Below the pieces are notes generated by a model. The model was given only the letters and a program-made list of their open reading frames with translations, did no database searches and had not been told where the DNA came from. The position numbers were made by a program, and so were the translations under genes. A stretch of 24,039 nt of DNA from a virus: positions 1 through 24,039 of the IMG/VR virus record IMGVR_UViG_3300044621_001904, one strand, 5' to 3'. Each line of letters begins with the position of its first letter. Positions within the stretch are counted from its first letter, which is position 1. Shown here piece after piece: positions 19,726 through 24,039 of the stretch.

Positions 19726-22148
19726 TGCGTTTGGGATTGATGGGTGGAACAGACAGTAAGCGCACATCTGGTGTGTATAAACCAGATGATGTTACTGAGT
19801 TGCAAGACGCCAAAAAATACATTAGTTGCTTTGGTTATGACGGTGTTTTCAATGCCTTGAGTAGTTCTGGTATTGAAGAAGGTTTTGATGTTAGCCGCGA
19901 TGGTCGATACGTTTATGTTGCTGTACGTGGTACGCGAACTACTGCCACCATTTTTCAGTACGAATGCACAACGCCTTGGGATCTCTCAACCATTGTTTAT
20001 TCCAGTAAGAGTTTGGTAGTCGGTGACTACGACCTTAACTGTAACGGAATTGCAATTAGCAATGACGGCACTCGTTTGTTTTTCACGGGGTACGGTGGAG
20101 ATGCTGTATGGTCTTGCACGCTTTCTACGCCTTACGACCTAGCAACAGCAACGGTTGATGTTAAAAAGTTTTATGCAGGCACGCAAGATGCCACACCACG
20201 CACACCCTTCTTTGGTGACAGTGGCACCAAAATGTACATCATGGGTGGCACAAATGATACCGTATACCAGTACACATTAAGCACGGCTTGGGACGTAAGC
20301 ACTGCTTCTTATGCCAATAAGAGTTTAAGCGTAACTACGCTAGACGCAACTCCGTTTGCTTTATTTTTTCGAGATAACGGAACAAAGCTGTATGTAATTG
20401 GCGGCACAAACGTCGTCATCCTTTCGTATACACTGTCTACCGCATGGGATATTTCAACTGCAACTGCAGATTATGTAGCAAAATCTTTCCTTGTATCAAG
20501 TCAGGCGACCATTCCCGTTGGCGTTGCTTTTGGTGACAGCGGCACCAAGATGTATGTTCTTGCTGGTGGATCAACAGCAACTGATACTGTTTTTCAATAC
20601 ACATTAAGCACAGCTTGGGATGTCACAACAGCTAGCTATGCAAGTAAAAGTGTAAGTGTCAACACTCAAGCAACTTTCTCTACAGATTTATTTTTCAAGG
20701 ATGATGGCACCAAGATGTACATCTTGAATGATGCTAATGATACGATCTTTCAATACAGCTTGTCAACGGCATGGGATGTCTCGACTGCAACTTATGATAC
20801 CGTTTCGTTTAGCGTAGCAGGCCAGGAAACTGCTCCCAATGGCTTATTCTTTGGTGACAGTGGCACCAAGATGTACGTCATTGGTACTACTGGCGATGAC
20901 GTTAATCAATATGCGCTTTCTACAGCATGGGATATTTCAACTGCATCATTCGTGAGAGTTTCTGCTGCCATTGGCGATACAGTTCCGGCAGGGATTTTCT
21001 TTTCGTCTTCGGGCGACCGGATGTTTGTGGTTGGACAAACTGGAGATACCGTAAGAGTTTTTAGTTTAAGTACAGCATGGGATGTGTCTACAATTTCATT
21101 CCTTGGATATTATTTTGCAGGCGATGCAACACCTCAAGGGATAGTCTTCAAGGATGATGGCACGGAGATGTACATTGTTGGAGACACCGCAGATCGTATT
21201 CTCCAGTATTCTCTTACGACTGCCTGGGAACCACGTTCAGTTACGGGTCGATATTTGGTCTTTGAACAAGAAACTGTTCCTACCGCTTTATTCTTTAAGC
21301 CAGACGGCACCAAGATGTATGTTACTGGTACTACTGGCGATGATGTAAACGAATACGATCTAAGCACCGCTTGGAATGTTAGTACCGCATCTTTTGTGCG
21401 TGTATCTGCAACGATTGGTGATACAACCCCTGCAGGGTTGTGGTTCAAGGATGATGGCACCAGGATGTATGTCATCGGACAAGGTAGTGACACAGTTAGG
21501 GAGTTTTCACTATCTACAGCCTGGAACGTATCAACAATTTCATTTGTACAAGCATTATCTGTTGGATTTGAAACTGCTCCTCTCGGAGTGACCTTCAAGG
21601 ATGACGGCACAGAACTTTATCTTGTTGGGTCTACAAACGATGTTGTATATGAAATCCAGCTTGGCACAGCTTGGAACATCAGCACGGCAAAAGGCTTTAT
21701 TTATGTAAGTGGCACAGAACCAGCCCCGCGTGGCATTCACATTAATAATGATGGTACGTTATTGTTTCTTGCGGGCGACGCGGATAACATTCGCAAGTAC
21801 ACATTAAGCACTGCTTATGAACTGGGCACGGCTACACTTTCGCAAAGCCTTGCTTTAACTGGATCATTGGGTGTTCATGTTTTTGCAGATGGTTTACGCA
21901 TTTATGCAACAACAGATTCCAGCAATACATCTCCCAATGGCGGTAGACAAGTGCGTCAAATCACCTTAACATCTCCCAATGATCTGACAACTGCCAGCAC
22001 TAGCTCTGTTGAGTTAATTCCATTGTATGGTTTTACCGGCACTGCAACAACTCCTTGGGGCATCCGCGTTTCCCCTGATGGCACGCGTATGTTTGTGCTA
22101 TCTGACGCCGTGCAGGGCCTGTATCAATTCTCATTGAGGTTTGCATGA
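19725..22148 (+). CDS. Beta-propeller repeat fibre protein, 807 aa
   Basis: ATG 19725 overlaps the upstream stop by 1 nt and has ribosome site GAGGAG. I count 15 copies of a ~48-57-residue unit. Each has F(F/K)DDGTKMYV(I/T)G followed by D.V.QY.LSTAWD(V/I)STAS. The DG-T-KMYV strand and tryptophan signature resemble NHL/YVTN-type propellers. Fifteen units exceed one propeller and suggest two seven-bladed rings plus one unit, or closure across the termini. Units 7-9 and 10-12 are a duplicated three-unit block. A surface-exposed receptor-binding or fibre-shaft role fits its place between the collagen fibre and the fibre accessory gene. Short divergent flanks lie at both ends. Confidence 0.85.
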   Translation: MRLGLMGGTDSKRTSGVYKPDDVTELQDAKKYISCFGYDGVFNALSSSGIEEGFDVSRDGRYVYVAVRGTRTTATIFQYECTTPWDLSTIVYSSKSLVVGDYDLNCNGIAISNDGTRLFFTGYGGDAVWSCTLSTPYDLATATVDVKKFYAGTQDATPRTPFFGDSGTKMYIMGGTNDTVYQYTLSTAWDVSTASYANKSLSVTTLDATPFALFFRDNGTKLYVIGGTNVVILSYTLSTAWDISTATADYVAKSFLVSSQATIPVGVAFGDSGTKMYVLAGGSTATDTVFQYTLSTAWDVTTASYASKSVSVNTQATFSTDLFFKDDGTKMYILNDANDTIFQYSLSTAWDVSTATYDTVSFSVAGQETAPNGLFFGDSGTKMYVIGTTGDDVNQYALSTAWDISTASFVRVSAAIGDTVPAGIFFSSSGDRMFVVGQTGDTVRVFSLSTAWDVSTISFLGYYFAGDATPQGIVFKDDGTEMYIVGDTADRILQYSLTTAWEPRSVTGRYLVFEQETVPTALFFKPDGTKMYVTGTTGDDVNEYDLSTAWNVSTASFVRVSATIGDTTPAGLWFKDDGTRMYVIGQGSDTVREFSLSTAWNVSTISFVQALSVGFETAPLGVTFKDDGTELYLVGSTNDVVYEIQLGTAWNISTAKGFIYVSGTEPAPRGIHINNDGTLLFLAGDADNIRKYTLSTAYELGTATLSQSLALTGSLGVHVFADGLRIYATTDSSNTSPNGGRQVRQITLTSPNDLTTASTSSVELIPLYGFTGTATTPWGIRVSPDGTRMFVLSDAVQGLYQFSLRFA
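20810..21700 (+). repeat. Tandem duplication of a three-blade block in the propeller gene
   Basis: Two ~444-nt blocks (about 20810-21255 and 21256-21700) encode parallel series: TTGDDVN(Q/E)Y, then SFVRVSA(A/T)IGDT(V/T)PAG, then ST(I)SF. Single-unit repeats elsewhere are more divergent, so the block was duplicated more recently. Confidence 0.7.
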
Positions 22149-22402
22149 TGCTGTACTCCTACCGCACCTGTTGGCCCCAGGAATTACCGTTTCGTATTCG
22201 TTTAAGCGACGGTTTTACTCGCACAGATCCATCTACATTTACTGCTGAAGAAATTGCAGACGCTGGTTTTACTGGTCCATATACAGAACCTAATTATGAT
22301 CCTGATACTGAAGTATTAAACTGGGATCCTAAAACTCTTTCTTTTTACATTACGCCTAAACCAGAAGATACTGGCAGCTTAAACGAAGATCCTGTACCAT
22401 AG
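22145..22402 (+). CDS. Fibre accessory / XkdW-like tail assembly protein
   Basis: 85 aa from ATG 22145, overlapping the propeller stop by 4 nt, with TGAGGT (22136-22141) as ribosome site. The N-terminal half (PFRIRLSDGFTRTDPSTFTA, EEIADAGFTGPY) and the Y-D-P...L-W-D stretch (NYDPDTEVLNWDPKTLSFYI) are typical of small proteins found after phage fibre genes, including XkdW-like and fibre-assembly chaperone types. Possible roles are a chaperone or a small tip protein. Only resemblance supports this. Confidence 0.75.
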   Translation: MMLYSYRTCWPQELPFRIRLSDGFTRTDPSTFTAEEIADAGFTGPYTEPNYDPDTEVLNWDPKTLSFYITPKPEDTGSLNEDPVP

Positions 22403-22420
22403 CAACAGCTTTGGTTATTT

Positions 22421-22473
22421 GTATGCGTCTTCACCTTGTGGGAATTTTCCACACACAAGCAACAGACGCATAC
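22421..22473 (+). promoter_or_regulatory. Nested stem-loop enclosing a start codon
   Basis: GTATGCGTCT (22421-22430) pairs perfectly with AGACGCATAC (22464-22473). Inside, CTTGTG (22435-22440) can pair with CACAAG (22454-22459), with GG/CC beyond. The ATG of the glycosyltransferase (22423) lies in the left arm. No T-run follows. In mRNA this would hide the start codon. Confidence 0.6.
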
Positions 22474-24039
22474 TCTCACTGCGCCTTCACTGGGAAAGCT
22501 TTGCGGTTTCCCAAGATGATGGAGGCCAGAGGTTATCACGTCATTGAATACGCGAACGAAGGAAGTCAGGCCCAGGCAAGTGAGCATGTGACCATGCTTA
22601 CAACACAAGAATTTAATTCGTTCTATGGCAAACGAAAGTCAACAGATTTCCACGGAGACGATGCCTGCATTGGCAGCCCCGGCCATCAGTTATTTGAAGA
22701 ACGCTTGATTACCGAGCTTGGTAAACGACTGGAAAAAGAAGACATCATCTGCCATCCCTTTGGTCATGCACATCAAATTCTCACAGAAAAATTCCCCAAT
22801 CATCACCATGTCGAGACGGGGATTGGATACCCAACCTTAATGCCGAACAGTTTTAAGATCTACGAATCTTACGCCTGGATGCATTATCACCAGGGCAAAG
22901 AAAACAGGCAAGGAAAAAACTACGAATGGGTTGTCCCCAATTACTTTGACATTGACGATTGGAATCCAAATTACACACCAGGATCTTACCTTGCTTTCCT
23001 TGGTCGCATCTGCAGTGCCAAGGGAATGGACACATTATTTGAAATTGCCAAATACAGTCCATGGCCTATTGTCATCCATGGACAAGGAGATCCAACACCC
23101 TGGAGCCACCCCAACATTGAATACCGTGGACCCATTACAGGCAAAGCACGCTCTAAGTTTTTACGCAACGCAAGAGCCGCGTTAATGCCAACAAATTTTA
23201 CGGAACCTTTTGGTGGTAGTGGCGTCGAAGCAATGTTGTGTGGCACACCGTTAATCGCCGTTGATTACGGCGCGTTCACAGAAACGATTATTGACGGGGT
23301 CACTGGTTATCGCTGCCACACCCTGCAAGATTGGATTGACGCCATTGATAAAGTTGAAGATCTTAATCGTTATACCGTTGCAAAGATTGCACGATCCAGA
23401 TACAGCCTGGAAGCCTGCGGCAAGAAATACGACACAATTTTCAAGAGTATCAACAATCTTTGGCGAAACGGATGGTATCAACTAGATTCCACAGACATTA
23501 TCAATTACGATCAGATTGAAGAAGAGGAAGGGCCTTTTGCTAAACGTCTAGCGCATTGGATTAAAGATCAATTTGCTCCATATGATTTTGTATACGATCT
23601 TGGGTGCGGGCCAGGTACATACGTCAATGCTTTAAATAATATTGGCGTAGATGCTTTTGGTTATGACATTGACCCAAGAGTAGAAGATAAGCCAAATCTT
23701 ATATGTGCTGATCTTTTAAAACTTAACCCAACAACGCAAGCAGAACTTGTGTTATGTCTTGAGACAGCAGAACATATAGACTCAATGCACAACAAGGATA
23801 TTGTCAAAGCAATAGACAGGTGTTTAATGCATGGCGGCATGTTGATTTGGTCTGCTGCTCAACCAGGACAGGGAGGTGTTGGGCACATTAATTGTCAAAC
23901 AAAAGAATATTGGCATAAACTATTTCAGAAAAAAGGATTCTCACGAAATTACGGAGTAGAAAAAAGTTTGGTTGAAGATATGCGCACAGGTTATCATATG
24001 GGCTGGTTTGTGCAAAACGTTATGGTATTTATTAAGAAC
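22423..24039 (+). CDS. Glycosyltransferase-methyltransferase fusion (3' truncated)
   Basis: Open from ATG 22423 for 539 codons to the window edge with no stop. Residues ~1-345 are a GT-B-type, GT4-like glycosyltransferase: an N-terminal MRLHLVGIFHTQ, FLGRICSAKGMDTLF at 192-206 (the usual GR...KG pattern), and the donor-binding motif TEPFGGSGVEAMLCGTP with the E-x7-E pair Glu261/Glu269, then DYGAFTETIIDGVTGY. Residues ~380-539 are a class I S-adenosylmethionine methyltransferase, with motif I VYDLGCGPGTY (390-400) and the acidic GYDIDP after strand 2. The enzyme should transfer a sugar and methylate it or the acceptor. It follows the fibre genes, so a virion or host-surface glycan is the likely target (inference). 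There is no ribosome site, and a stem-loop covers the start. Confidence 0.88.
   Translation, partial: MRLHLVGIFHTQATDAYSHCAFTGKALRFPKMMEARGYHVIEYANEGSQAQASEHVTMLTTQEFNSFYGKRKSTDFHGDDACIGSPGHQLFEERLITELGKRLEKEDIICHPFGHAHQILTEKFPNHHHVETGIGYPTLMPNSFKIYESYAWMHYHQGKENRQGKNYEWVVPNYFDIDDWNPNYTPGSYLAFLGRICSAKGMDTLFEIAKYSPWPIVIHGQGDPTPWSHPNIEYRGPITGKARSKFLRNARAALMPTNFTEPFGGSGVEAMLCGTPLIAVDYGAFTETIIDGVTGYRCHTLQDWIDAIDKVEDLNRYTVAKIARSRYSLEACGKKYDTIFKSINNLWRNGWYQLDSTDIINYDQIEEEEGPFAKRLAHWIKDQFAPYDFVYDLGCGPGTYVNALNNIGVDAFGYDIDPRVEDKPNLICADLLKLNPTTQAELVLCLETAEHIDSMHNKDIVKAIDRCLMHGGMLIWSAAQPGQGGVGHINCQTKEYWHKLFQKKGFSRNYGVEKSLVEDMRTGYHMGWFVQNVMVFIKN

Noticed and set aside
21134-21610. Antisense ORF (158 codons) in the propeller gene
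   Set aside because: It simply follows the repeat period of the propeller units on the reverse strand.

Overview
The window is a stretch of the structural and packaging genes of a tailed double-stranded DNA phage. Every convincing gene is on the + strand, genes are tightly packed (many 1-14 nt overlaps), and there is no ribosomal, tRNA, integrase or host housekeeping gene. Recognisable landmarks are a large terminase, a portal, a scaffold-like protein, a major capsid protein (by position), two peptidoglycan hydrolases, a collagen-like fibre and a beta-propeller fibre. The host is probably a cyanobacterium. That is inference from overall resemblance to cyanophage structural clusters (an AbrB-like mini-protein in the packaging region, beta-sandwich fibre modules, an XkdW-like fibre accessory protein), not from a diagnostic host gene. 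No sheath, tape-measure or integrase is visible, so the tail type cannot be decided.

Layout. 1-4247: a train of small proteins: the tail of one gene, two Gly/Ala-rich proteins, a 187-aa protein, a 303-aa protein with three tandem copies of a domain, then short charged or coiled-coil proteins (three too short for a 60-aa ORF cutoff or lying in large overlaps), one a possible small terminase. 4283-6837: large terminase, a membrane-anchored coiled-coil (holin-like) protein, an AbrB/MazE-fold protein and a Pro/Gly-rich protein. 6882-12181: portal, scaffold-like protein (overlapping the portal out of frame by 527 nt), a glycine-zipper-like hydrophobic protein, the major capsid protein and a second abundant-looking virion protein. 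12217-15612: a basic-SH3-like/helix-hairpin-helix protein, an M23-type peptidase whose motifs are in permuted order, a probable head-tail adaptor, a Gly-rich protein and a lambda-R-like lysozyme. 15655-22402: beta-rich virion proteins, a 545-aa structural protein, a collagen-like fibre, a small fibre module, a 15-repeat beta-propeller and a fibre accessory protein. 22423-24039: a glycosyltransferase fused to a methyltransferase, open at the window end.

Expression. Short intergenic gaps repeatedly carry a TANNAT hexamer just after a stop codon, consistent with many sigma-70-like -10 elements and several short transcripts. Some are followed at once by a perfect inverted repeat. One clear intrinsic terminator (12665-12692) runs straight into such a hexamer.

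The most notable points are the circularly permuted M23 peptidase, the long portal/scaffold dual-coding overlap, the C-terminal tail shared by the two lytic enzymes, the glycosyltransferase-methyltransferase fusion next to a Thr-rich collagen fibre, and a stem-loop that encloses the start codon of that fusion gene.
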